64,000 nt of DNA from Sipunculus nudus (Eukaryota > Annelida > Sipuncula > Golfingiida > Sipunculidae). Positions 1 through 11,881 of the stretch are shown piece by piece. The position numbers were made by a program, and so were the translations under genes. Numbering within the stretch: position 1 is the stretch's first letter; each line of letters begins with the position of its first letter. The notes under the pieces were generated by a model. It was not told the origin of the DNA. It worked only from the letters and a program-made list of their open reading frames with translations, and made no database searches. The stretch is taken from positions 15,434,001-15,498,000 of the forward strand of contig CM049308.1 of assembly GCA_026874595.1 (NCBI GenBank), written 5' to 3'.

Positions 1-223
1 CAACAGGGCATTCCTTATTATAGACATGGTAATGACAAGATGTGGTTGGATACTCCTTAAATGTTTTTGAGGGCGGATAATTACATATGAATCAGCCCTA
101 AGAGAGGGCGGCATTGTTTATCATATCTGAATACCAGAACTTTTGGTTTTATTATCAGAATAGGCCTGGAGACAGAGAGAGTATTTGGTTAAAGCTGTTC
201 ATTCATCTACCTTTTGAAAAAGA

Positions 224-660
224 AGTTATGTGATATCTGGCTTCCTCTGTGTTAATATTAATGATCTGAGGGTAATTCTGGTTATGAAAAGTTCTTGTAA
301 CGCCTCTGTGAAGGATGTATGAACTTGTTTATCAACAACATGTTTGTAAACACAGCAGTGTTGACAAACAGGAAAACATGTAACCTAAGGTGGAAGGTTT
401 TATATATGTGGAGGTAGAATAGTCACTCGTAGCAAAACACCATTTGCAAAGCTCTGGCTTATCTGACTTGACCCAAGATGCCCTTGTTGAATTTGTTTTG
501 ATTATTTTCGCAGGCCCCTACATATGATAAACATGTTGATATTATCAAAACCAGCAGCCTGTATGTGTTGATATCCACGTTTTCTGGCCTATATTTATAA
601 AAGCACCAAGGGATTACGTTTAGTTTATAAAGTTCAGATAATTAATTGGGCCACTTTAAA
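224..660 (+). repeat. Unnamed dispersed repeat, copy A
   Basis: This stretch is co-linear with 32957-33305. Shared blocks in the same order include TTATGTGAT.TC.GGCTT, TAACGCCTCTGTGA.GGAT, TGTTGACAAACAG, CATG.AACC.AAG, TTTTCTGGCCT.TATTTATAA and, near the end, GG.C.CTTTAA. No terminal inverted repeat, tRNA promoter or coding potential was seen. The family is not identified. Confidence 0.7.
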
Positions 661-2930
661 TGATTATTTGAACAAATTTATGAATATGATTAACTTAAAG
701 GTTAAATAAAAGTTTGATAATTGAGTATAAAAATTAGTTTTTAGGTGTACCACCCCCTACAGTTTCTTGTGATTTGTTTTATATATAACTTATTTTTCAT
801 GCCTAAGATGGACCTAATATGAAAGACAATTTCAAATTCTTTCATTTTAATATATATAACTTCTGGTATTGGGAGTACCATAAGAGTAATATTCACTTTA
901 TTGGCAATTTTATGAAATCAGTTATTCACATAAGTGTCATTTGCAAGTCAGAACCTATATAACATAGAATCATAAAATTCCCAGGCTGAAGCTGAAAACA
1001 TTATATGTCTCTTATGATTTGAGGGTACCCTAACACAGTCAATGAATGAAACACTTAACTAGAGTCACCACAGTAAATGTTAATTGAGGTTCACCATATT
1101 AACAAGTCTAGACTTGTCAAATTATGCAAATCTATCTGAGACAACAATGGAGTTGCAGTTTCTTTGATGTTTTCTTTTTTTTATTGCCTTTTAAACAAGC
1201 TGAGTTTGTAATTATATAAATTTACTGGACTTGAACACAGGAATCAATAATTATATTGTTCTCTTGTGGTTTGCTTATCTGGCTTAAACTGCTCTGCTGC
1301 ACCTATAGCAATGTATTGGCATCCAAACATAAAGCCAGTAGGCATATTATAAGTGGTATCAGAATGTATGATGCAGACATTTGCTTTCAGCTGAACTGGC
1401 TGACCTGTCTCAGAACTTTATCTATTTTTTGTGTTTTCCAAAGTATTCAATAAGTATTTCCAGACTTATATCTTGTTTGTTGATATACAAGTTTGTTGCA
1501 GATATTTAGACTTAAAACTATAATTTAAAGTTGTATTCTTTTAATGATATATAAACATTAGTTTCACTTTCACATGTTATTGTTAAAATGAACATCAGCA
1601 GTTGAACAAGCACAACACTAATCCTTTAATTATAAAAACTTATAAACAACAGTTTTTGTCTTCTTTCAAGTAATTAAATTACTTTAATAATAATGGTGAT
1701 TTAAGTTAAAATCATTTTGGATTCAATGAATTGACATTTATATTACAAAGGGATGACCTTGACCTTTGATCTAGATTTTTTGATGACTATTGGCATTTGA
1801 TCTTGACCTCTTCACATTGCTTTTTGCCTGAATTTAAATGATGTCATGGTTGTTTGTAGACAGTAGTGTAGTTATAGCAGAAACATTATGTTCCACAAGC
1901 ATATCTCCAAAATGAGAGTACAAGATTAATATGTAAAATATCCTTATTGACTAATTTCACAGCAGAAATACACAAAATGTGCTCAGTAACCTCAGTCTGT
2001 AACACTAAATTTCTGATTGATTGGTAGTTTCATTAATGTGACATATTGATTTGTAAGAGAAAGATGTCACTTCCCGAGGGCAAATTACAGGTAACTAGTG
2101 TGAATGAAAACTGAATAGGTGTGTCTGTGGATTTATAACTTTCATATCTGTTGTTTTTTCCCCACACACTATTATGGAAATCAATCAACCTCTTTTGTCA
2201 AGAAAAAATAATTCATTTGATACTTCAGACATGATTAGGCATACCCCTTCCACATGAACATGGCCATAATTATTATTTCACAATCATGTGTAGGGAAGAC
2301 AGGGTGCCTTTAGAGTCATGATGTAAGACTTTTAAAATGCATTATATGACTCGGCTAAAACAACTCACTTAGAAACAATATTCCAAAGATAAAGTAAATA
2401 TATAATCCAATCCTGCAATTCCTGCTTAAGCACAAGTAAATTGGTGTTTTTATGTAAAGCATGGATTATCATACTTAAGTATGTGTTGTTGGAGAAAATC
2501 TTGTTTTTGATACTGAAAACAAACTGATTGAATTAACACCATGGGTTTTGAAACATTCCTAATATTTTTTAATTTTGAACACTGACTAAGTAATGCTTTC
2601 ATTGTGATGTCTGATGCATGTTGGATATAAAATGCCAAATAATTATGACCATGTTGATGAAATCTATTTATGTTTAACTACATTTTTTTCCCAGATAGAG
2701 CATAACAGGCAAATTTTGAAGGTCCTGTGGTTTGTTGACTTAATTATGTGACTTAGTTGAAGGCAAGACCCATTAGTATGTCATAGGTATAGTTGTATAG
2801 GTTTAACACTTAACCTGTAGTAAATTTATTAACAGTCCATGCTATCTAATGTACACCTGACAGCTGAATTAGGGTAATTTGGTATCATTTATTAATTTCC
2901 TTCACTGTGGTCTGCAACTGTACCACATCA
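661..2930. other. Intronic sequence, nothing recognised
   Basis: AT-rich sequence with only short chance ORFs (62-65 codons, no domain resemblance). No tandem repeat or structured element stands out. Confidence 0.5.
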
Positions 2931-3682
2931 AGACATATTTTTTACCTAAACTTAGAAAATTTCATGAAAAATAGAAATTTCCATGACAGATACACATGTA
3001 CGGACTTTTTTTCTCAATGCCTGCAGATATTGACCTGATTTTTGGTGTGTGGGCAGATAATGACCAGTTACAGATCGAGTTCGTGTTTCGTCCCAGTTGA
3101 CCTACTTTTGACTTTTTTTCGCAGTGCCTGCAGATATTGGCCTGATTTTTGGTGTGTGGGCAGATATTGACCAGTTACAGATCGAGTTCGCGTTTCGTCC
3201 CAGTTGACCTACTTTTGACCGTTTACGGCTCCTGAACATAGAAAAATAGAAAAATAGAAAAATAGAAATTTTCATAACAAATGCATATGTACCGACTTTT
3301 TTTCCTCAATGCCTGCTGATACCACCCTGATTTTTTATGTGTGGTCAGATAATGACAGTTACAGATCGAGTTCGCGTTTCATCCCGGTTGACCTACTTTT
3401 GATTGTTTTACTGCTCCTAAACATAGAAAATTTCATGAAAGACAGAAATTTTTATGGAAAATGCACATGTATGGACTTTTTTCACAGTGCCTGCAGATAC
3501 TGGCCTGATTTTTGGTGTGTTGCTTGATAATGACCCGTAACAGATCAAGTTTGCATTATGCCCTTGTTGACCTACTTTTGACCATATGACACCTCCTGAA
3601 CTTAAAAACTTTTTTAAAATTTAACAAATGTTTCTAATTTGCCCAAGGCGGGGGCATTCGTGTCGTTCCGACACATCTAGTT
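2931..3682 (+). mobile_element. Helitron-like non-autonomous element with ~180-bp tandem units
   Basis: Four units start near 3013, 3120, 3304 and 3484. Each carries GCCTGCAGATA, CCTGATTTTTGGTGTG, CAGATCGAGTT and TTGACCTACTTTTGA. The 3' terminus has a perfect GTGTCG-TTC-CGACAC hairpin (3660-3674), two bases, then CTAG followed by T. A short hairpin before CTRR followed by T is the known 3' signature of Helitrons. Internal tandem arrays are known in molluscan Helitron/Helentron non-autonomous elements. The 5' end is not defined; I set it where unit-like sequence begins. There is no coding capacity. Confidence 0.72.
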
Positions 3683-5835
3683 TTAAAGTTAAAATGCTAA
3701 TATCACAATAGATATGGGAGGTCCAAAGATAAAAACACTAAGCATTAAGATTAACAGCACCATTGTGACATTATGGTGACTCTGTCTTAGCACTTGCCCT
3801 GAAGTCGCTTTATAAAACTATTATTCATTCACTATACTCTGATAAACTTTTATTGAAATACAGTTCTGCAGCAACTAATGTCTTTATCAATGATAGGTCA
3901 GTTTACTCCCAACAAATACTGCCCCTCTAGACCATGACAGATATTAGAGATCAGCTAGGTATAGCAAACTCCAGATATTTTCAGATATAAACTTGTTTTA
4001 ATACACTCTTGTTCCCTATGTGGCCAGGAGAGACCAGATTATCAGCTTGCTAGTGAAATATCTCAACAATTTTATTTTATAAAATTCTGTTTTGTCATAT
4101 TGTTGTAAAATAAGAAAGTTTAAAAGGTTGAGAACCTTTTGATACAAAAGAGTTAATAATAGTCTACCACTGGAACTTGATGCCATGGATGCTGAAGGTC
4201 ATATTATGCTTGGCCTTATTGTAAAGTTAGCCAGTATTAACAGGCCTACCAATCAGACCTGTGATATCCAGCCAATCAGATATACTGACCAGTGGGCACT
4301 AGAGAGAGCCAATATGTAAATAAGTTCACCATCCACCAATCACATTATTCCTGTCTGATACACTTAAAGATCAACATATTAAGGTCTATCAGGATATAGT
4401 GTGTATTTTCTTGAACATTCTGGTCATTACATTTAAACATTAGGTACAATTGCCATAAGACTAATTCTGTAGTCCTTCCTCAGTCAAAAACCATGTAATA
4501 CATTATCTTCCTAACTTGTGAATGTCAAAAACCATACATTTAGCCCCTAAATTGTGATAGTCAGAATAATTAACAGGAGTTCTTTGACATATCCTAGGTT
4601 AAACTGAAGACATTTTTATTTGGTGTTGATTTTTAAAACTGAAATATCCAGCAACTCAAAGGTTATATAATATGAGGAAAATTCTCAACAAAGGGACTTG
4701 CATGCACCTTTGAAATTTAGGCCTTTGTCCAGGTAACATGATCATATTTGCTGCTTGACAATGGCTGCAAAAATGCCTGCATGCAAACATTTCCTAGGGT
4801 GAGAATTTTCTTAACTTTATGGAACCTCCCTGGACAGGTTCCAACCTACATAAATTGACTAGGTAGCTTATATATTGAATACAAGAGGGAAATTCAACCT
4901 AAGTGTGTTAGACAGAAAAAAAATTTCTATATTTAAACAGAATAAGTTGGAATAATGAAACTGGGTCTTTTTGCAGGTCTATGTTTGCATAAATTTGGGA
5001 AGAAATAAGGATATGGAACAAAACAGGAGAAAATGTGTGTAATGAAAATAAAAAAAAACTGAAAAATTCTGTATTAAGTAGATTCTATAGGTGCCTGCAG
5101 TAATTTTTGATCGCACAGCCAAGGCAGCTTTCAGTTTCAAGTAGAAATAGGTTTCTAGTAGTCCATGGGTATTTATTATCTATAGACAGAGGACTTTACA
5201 CAGCAAGATGAGCTGAACCTATTGGGACCCATTCAGATAAAGTGGGGCCTCACTACGGCTCAGGCTAACCCTCACTCAGTGGCTCTCCACCGTCCCACGT
5301 GGGTTGGGTTTATCCATCATGTCCATAGTGGAGGTGACTTCCCAGAGAGCACAAACACACTCTGCCTTAACAGAAAATGAGATTTAAGTCAAAACATGGC
5401 ATTATCTTGAAAGACTCGCAAAAATACAATATACTTAAAAAAATATGTACTGTTATTGTGAACAAAAAAGCTGCTGATTTTTCATTTTATTTTTACCAAA
5501 ATTAACTTGAATGTATCAATTTTTTGTTCAGTAATACCATATAATTATTTTATTTAGAATTTATTGATCCACTTATTCATTTAGGCTAAATATGGTATTG
5601 CGCTATTGATACACTTCATACAGTGAAAAACGAGCAAGGGACACCCTCTGGGTCAGCCACCCCTTGTATAGGACAAATGATCAAGTCCTTTGACTGTCCA
5701 CAATGAAAGGTTCCAATTAGAAAAATGTTTAAGATATATTCGAGGTAATTTGGTAAAGTATCAAGAACAAATGGAAATGTACTCTTCTGTCTTTTGATCT
5801 ATTGATTGTATATCTTGATTATGATCTTAGATATA
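3683..5835. other. Intronic sequence, mostly featureless
   Basis: No coding exon was recognised. It contains a small foldback, with arms GAAAATTCTCA at 4677-4687 and its exact complement at 4800-4810. It also contains a ten-base palindrome CCCACGTGGG near 5295-5304 that includes an E-box core. Either could be chance. Confidence 0.4.
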
Positions 5836-6090
5836 AGTCATCTGAGTTATTATGGTCCATCATCCAGCCAGCCAGCCATCTGTTAACAAGGCACATTTTT
5901 AAACCGTTGGACCTACAAATAAAAAATACTACATACAGTTAGATGTCCCCAAGTTCTCCTACCAAACCAAAAACTGGGTCACTGTGTATTCGTTAATTAA
6001 AAAATTAAGGAAAAACCTCTTTTTCCCAGTAAAAACCTATTGTTACACTTCAAAACTGCCCACTTTGAAAACCACTGGCATTAATGTATT
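5836..6090 (+). repeat. Stem-loop / GTCC-tract repeat family, truncated copy
   Basis: Matches the 5' part of the element at 61591-62360: ATAAGTCATCTGAG, then a CCAGCCAGCCAG tract in place of CCGTCCGTC, then TTAGATGTCCCCAAG, CTCCTACCAA.CCAAAAACT, AAATTAAGGAAAAACCTC and AAAACCTAT..T.ACACTT. Similarity fades after about 6090. The spurious ORFs here and at 61762 come from the same stretch. Confidence 0.8.
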
Positions 6091-9074
6091 CATGTTGGTT
6101 GAGCACCCCTGCCACAGGTAAACAGTAATTCTCATATCACCCATTCCATTATAAAATTGAAAATGACATTGTATAATATTAGGGTGAGGATCTAACTGAA
6201 GATATGTGTCAGATGCTGAACAGGTCAACAATTTATCAAAGACCTAACCAATAATCATGGTAATAGTATAGATCTTTTGAATATAATATGATCATATGGT
6301 TCCATTAGAAAACACATTGTCAGATCACAAAATATTATTTGAAACAACTCCTCACTCATCAGTTCAAAATTTCAACCATGGCCTATATTATCTCTTCCTC
6401 TCAGGCTTTCTTTCTCAATTTGTTATTATTTAAGATTATAACCTTCAATTGAGCACCATTACCTATGGGTCCCTTGTTATTACATATCATTTTGTGTTAT
6501 TCTGCTGTCTCCTGGGTTTGATTATGAAATATTAACTCAGCTATAGAATAGGACTGTTTTAAGAGTGAAGAGGCAGGAACCTCGATTGTCATATCAACAT
6601 CAGTGGTGACTCACCAACTTGACCAGAAAATGGATGAAAGCACGATGTGGGCACTACATAATAATCTGCAGTGTGCACTTCTTGATGAAAATTCAGCATT
6701 CCTACAACATCAGCATCGAAAATCAATGTGTGCTCAGTTGTGATGAATTTGTCCTGTATTTATGTAGAGTTAGTGTCTGGGAAAGGACACTTAATGCTGT
6801 TCAGTTTATCAAAGTATCACTGCTTCGATTGATTGATAGCCAGTCACTGACATGTCAGGGAGATGTCGGACGAAGACCTCTAGCTTAGTAATTCATCAAT
6901 GTATCGGTTTTTCTGTTGATTAATATCATGTCATTGGATATGTTAGGGTGTCTGGCTTAATGTTAAGCCATAATCTGCATTGATGGAATTGAACTTGAGT
7001 TTACTGTGCCTCTTTAGCTAACCCCATAACTGTAGAGTGTTGGTAAGTGTTGTAGAAGTTACCCTTGAAAAGTTCACTTTGCTTGCTTGGGTCATGTAGC
7101 ATTCCCTTGCAAATTCATCACGGGCAGCTTACTCCAAGCAAACAGTTGTCAATGAGCAGTTTAAAATATACCTTTACTGTACTTTACATATATGTATTAA
7201 TGCCCCTTTTCATAAACATTTCATTTATTTACACAACTTTTGTTTTGTGAGTTACAGGAAATGTAATTCACCAGTTTACAAATTTTAATTCAGTATTTAA
7301 TTGTGACATCAATTTTGTAGATGAATAATCAGGAATAAACAATAGCTCTAGTGTTTAAAATGTTTATGTCATCCAAAACAAAATTAATTAGTGTACTTAC
7401 TGTAGAAGAATGGTATATTCCAAATTATTTAATGAACATTTGCAAACAATTAAATATTAAATAAATGTAAATTATTTGCTGTGGCATGTAATTCATTGAA
7501 TACTATCAATTTTATTTCTTTATGTTAAATACGCAAAATTCATAACATGCCTCCAGCTGAAATTAACCATAGCTGGTTTTATCTGGCATATTTCTCACCC
7601 TAAAATAAAGCCAAGAAAAACATAACAAAAAATAAATAGAACATGTTACACCAGTGGTGTAAAATAGATAATAGCAACAAGGCATTATTCCCAGGGTACA
7701 TGATACCATAAGTATTTGTCATAACTGCTGTTGAAATCTTGACAAGTCATTTACATTCACTACTATTTGGGATTAATATGATTCACGTTTCCTGTCAAGT
7801 ATTTACAGGATTTTTCTTCTGCTTCTAATAAATCTTTGTTAGATACCAGTTTTAGGTTTAATCCAGGTTCCATGTTATCTTTTTTTATTTTCAAAGCGTT
7901 ATCCTAGTACAACAAAAGCATTCTGTGTCATATTTTGTCTGAGAGTTTATTTGAAACCTGATTCTATGAAACACTTCTAATGGCTAGCTGCTGTTGCTGT
8001 AAACAAAAGCCACCCAGTTCTGTACATCAGTCCCTGTTATATACCTTACACTGATACTCATGTATATGGAGAATTTCTTTTGAACCCTGGATGTATATTA
8101 TTTCTTTGATCATTGAGGCAGCTTCCTTGTTCTGATAGTTACATAATATATAATCATAATATATGTAAGTAACATTATATATAGGTTTAATAATGATTGA
8201 TGTTTAATATTCAGTCTGTATGGGGTACTTGTACATGGTAACCACTGCATGGAGAAACACAAACTATATTTAGCTGTATTCATAAGAGTGGCCCTCTTTG
8301 AAAAAGAGGGACACTCCAGAGCTATTGAAAGCATTTTAGCAGTTTTTTGCATAATCCTTCTTAAAGACAAAGGAACAAACCAACATGGGTGAAAACATGT
8401 CCTCCTTGGCACGGTAATAAACACACAAACATGAGTAAAAACATACTCATCCTCTTTCTGTAACAGCTTGAGTATTACTAATTTACTTCATGAATTAAAA
8501 AAAAAATGAGAAAGCTACAATTAATTTTATGTTGCATCACCAAGAGTTTCATATTTAAAAAAAAAAAACACTGTGCAAACAAAGCAGCCAGCTTTCAATC
8601 AAAGGCCCTCATTCTCTGCATACAGGGTATTTTTTTCACTGCTGCATAAGGCAGTATACAGTGCTGTTTTATTCCCCAAGGTGTAGTCATATCACTGATG
8701 GCAGACAGTACAGGTACAGAAGTTTGATTGGAGTATGTCCCTCTCAGACTAATATTTGTGAGCGACTGGCTCGTTAATAATAGATCAAGTCCATCTGTTG
8801 GGCCTATCACATTATTCTTAATTGTCTTAATTATCCTCCATTACTCATACATAAGTAATCACCCTAGTTTATAGGTCAGGAGGCTGTTGATTAATTAAAA
8901 CATTATTAATGGAACCATCAGTTGTCTAGACTCTTCAAATAAATGTCCCAGCTGACCATAATGTATGGCTGTGACCAAGTTGTGATGTTTAGGTTTGTCT
9001 AATGGAAATTTTGAAGTGTACTTAAGTTTTAAGGTTGAATTGATGCATACTAGCCTTTTATGATTGTGCCCCCC
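6091..9074. other. Intronic sequence, nothing recognised
   Basis: Only short ORFs up to 104 codons occur, without recognisable domains or exon-like splice context. A-runs are present near 8495 and 8560. No repeat array was seen. Confidence 0.45.
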
Positions 9075-9104
9075 TGTAAAGACAGACGAGACAAACTTCA
9101 GCTG

Positions 9105-9260
9105 TGTACAGAAGACACTGGGCCCTTTGAACTTGAACTTTACAGGGACGGATCCAGGAGTTCTGAAAAGGGGGGGGGGGGGGGGTCCACCTTAGGAGGA
9201 CTAATGGAAAAACCTACAAAAAAAGTCCCAAGGTCTGGAAAAGGCGGGATCTTGGTTGCA
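9105..9260 (+). repeat. GGACGGATCCAGG / poly-G repeat fragment
   Basis: The motif GGACGGATCCAGGAGTTCTG is followed by a 16-base G run (9170-9185) and GTCCACC. I recall this combination as a dispersed repeat in invertebrate genomes, but no family name can be given. The 94-codon ORF across it encodes a glycine run and is a by-product. Confidence 0.45.
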
Positions 9261-9344
9261 AAATTTTCTCTGAAACCCTTAAAAAAGGTTGATTCGTTTG
9301 ATAAAGGGTCAAGACCATGCCATTACCAGAATCTGGCAACCTAG

Positions 9345-10279
9345 ATTGCAATTCAGATACATATCATAGAACAAATTTCTCTGGTGTCAGCAATCTTTAC
9401 ACATAAATTTGTGACACGGGGGTGTTACAAAACATATCACAGTCAGTGCTTGTGCTCTCCATGAGGAACTGGTTGGCTTCAAATATTTTATATAAACCAG
9501 AATGGTTTCCCTAGGGTAACAATTTGGATATCTGGGGCTCACTGGAACACACCATACAACACCTGACAGGAAGACATTTACTGGATCCCTGAATAAGAGA
9601 TCCTGCAAAAAAAGGTCATTGTATCAGTTATTTAATGTACAATATCAAATGGGAAGTAAACACCTCCACGTGAAAAAAATGAAAGAAACCCAGCTTTTAC
9701 TGAGTTGTCATTGAAACTTAAAGGTCATGTTGAAAAGATCAAGAGTCTTCCCTATAGGACTGAAGTTTGTCTCATCTGTCTCTAAACTTTTTTTCCTAGG
9801 ACTCAAAATCTAACATTTTCAGATGTTTTAGTTTCTAAAGGAGAATGTTCAGGTACCACCAGTCGTTGCATTAGGAGTAAAAAGGTTACTCGTTCTGGGG
9901 CTGTCAAATCCATCCATGCTTATAAATTTCCTTGTGTTCAGTAAGTGCACTTTTGGTTTAATGAGCTTGCTCAAGGTGGCCAACAAATATGGCCTGAGTG
10001 TGTTTCAGAGAGGCAGTCATTTTACGATCGTGGGTCTTGGTACTCTGGCCATTATGTCACCGAGTTACCTTTTCCTGTTGCAGCCTCTGACAGAACTGCA
10101 CGTAAACAGCACAGGTGTTTGTGTTGGGAGCAGCCTGCAGGTCTCATCAGAGGACAATCCAGGCTGTGTACTTGTAATGGGCTGTAAAACCATGCTCATC
10201 TCCTGTCCTACCACTCAATACCAGCACTGTATTGATGACAGTCCATAACACTGTTTCTGCTGCTCCACTATAATTTTTT
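9345..10279. other. Intronic sequence, nothing recognised
   Basis: Overlapping ORFs of 110 and 80 codons at 9916-10248 lie in different frames on the same strand and resemble no known family. No convincing exon borders were found. Confidence 0.4.
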
Positions 10280-10610
10280 TTTTAGTCTTGCACAACGACT
10301 ACTTATTTCTTTCTCTCTTGGTCTTTCTCTCATTCTTTCATACTCCTCTTATATCCTTCTTTTACTTTTTCTGTTTGTTTCTGTCTCCTGGTCTTTTTAT
10401 CTGTTTCACTTTTTGTCTAGCTGTCTGTTTGCTTGTCTTTCTTGCCCCGTTTTCCTCCTTTAACTGTCTCCATCTGTCTATATTTCTCTGTCTCTTTTTC
10501 TTTCTCTTACTGTCTCTGTTTATTATCTGCTTTTCATCTGTTTTTATCTATCGGTTTTGTTTTGGTCTTTAATTTCCCTCTTTGCTTGATTAATTTGCTC
10601 CTGCCATTCT
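10280..10610 (+). repeat. Long polypyrimidine tract
   Basis: About 330 bases in which the + strand is dominated by C and T, with imperfect TCTGTCTC, TTTCTTTCTC and CTGTTT motifs. The hydrophobic 94-codon ORF in it, rich in Phe, Leu and Ser, is a direct result of this base composition. Confidence 0.8.
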
Positions 10611-11881
10611 TGTATAGAGACTTGTAACATCAGTAATTTACTAGAATGATTTGAGTGAAGATCTTGGTGACCAGCATTGAAGCCATGTTTCCAATTATAG
10701 AAATAGATAAAACCTGTCAAATGTATTATGTTTCACAATAATACCCCATGTTTTTGGCACTGAAAATATGTCATGTATTGGAAGAAACCTGAAACTTCCA
10801 TATGTATCACCCAAAAAAGTGATTTTAGACATTTATACCCGAGCAAACCACAGTGGTTCACATCCAGGGGAACCTGTTAACAGCCTTTTAAGGGTAGGGT
10901 CTAATAAGTTCCAAGGCAGAACCATTAATACCCTTGAAAGTACTATGGGTACCTTATCTGCGTAAAGTGGTCATCTATTTAACCAAACTTGAGAACTGGT
11001 GTTTGAGCATGTATTTTTGCCATTTGTGCTAAGTGGTTGTCAGCATTTACCATTTTTTTAACATCCTTAATGTCAATAACAAACTGGTCGATGTTTCGCC
11101 AGGACCAGTGTCCTTGGCCAAGACAGAAGGCTAATCAATAACATGTCTTCAATTACTCAAACTAGTTGTTTATCTATGGCAGGCACTTTCTCTCAAGGGG
11201 GGTGCTTTGTGACACTCCTTTTATACCTGTTCGTTTGACAACTTTGATTTGATGTCTGTGACATTTGTTGAGGCCATGTCCAGCCAGTTACAGGGAACAT
11301 CAGTCAATCTTCACCACAAAATGACAGTGACTGAAATCTCTAGATGTCTGCTAGTGCCTTAAGAGAAATGTGTAAACATTGAAAACTGTGTTCCTCACAA
11401 AATCATTGTTCCTTCGAGCCAGTTGTGATATAACCTTGATTAACTTCTTTTCCTGTAAAGTAAAATTTAATTTAATTAATAGACTGTGACGGTAAGATAT
11501 GTAGTTATGTGCTGTCATCAACTTTGACATTACAATTCATTGATTAGGTCAAAGTCCTAAAAGATTTTGGTCTTCTTATAAACATACCATAACATTTATA
11601 TTCCTGTTAGATCAATATCATAAATATCTTAACAAATTAGTATGTATATAATACCTTAAGTGATATACCAGTAGTATGTAAAATATTTTGCATTCTGTTT
11701 AGCCATGGTAAAGAAAAATGGGACTGAGGATTTGGATGTCCTCAATTAACTGGCCCAGGCCGACAGATAATAGCTTCTGCATTATTATTGTTTTTATCTT
11801 AAGGATAGGTCCATGGCTTGTAGATGGCACTTTTATTGAATTAGGATGAAAACAACAATACGATAAGAATGATATGTTATC
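10611..11881. other. Intronic sequence, nothing recognised
   Basis: No exon, repeat array or terminal-repeat element was identified. A short hairpin ACTGGTC / GACCAGT lies near 11085-11110. Confidence 0.4.

Noticed and set aside
10288-10572. 94-codon ORF with many Phe/Leu residues as a membrane protein
   Set aside because: Direct result of the polypyrimidine tract.
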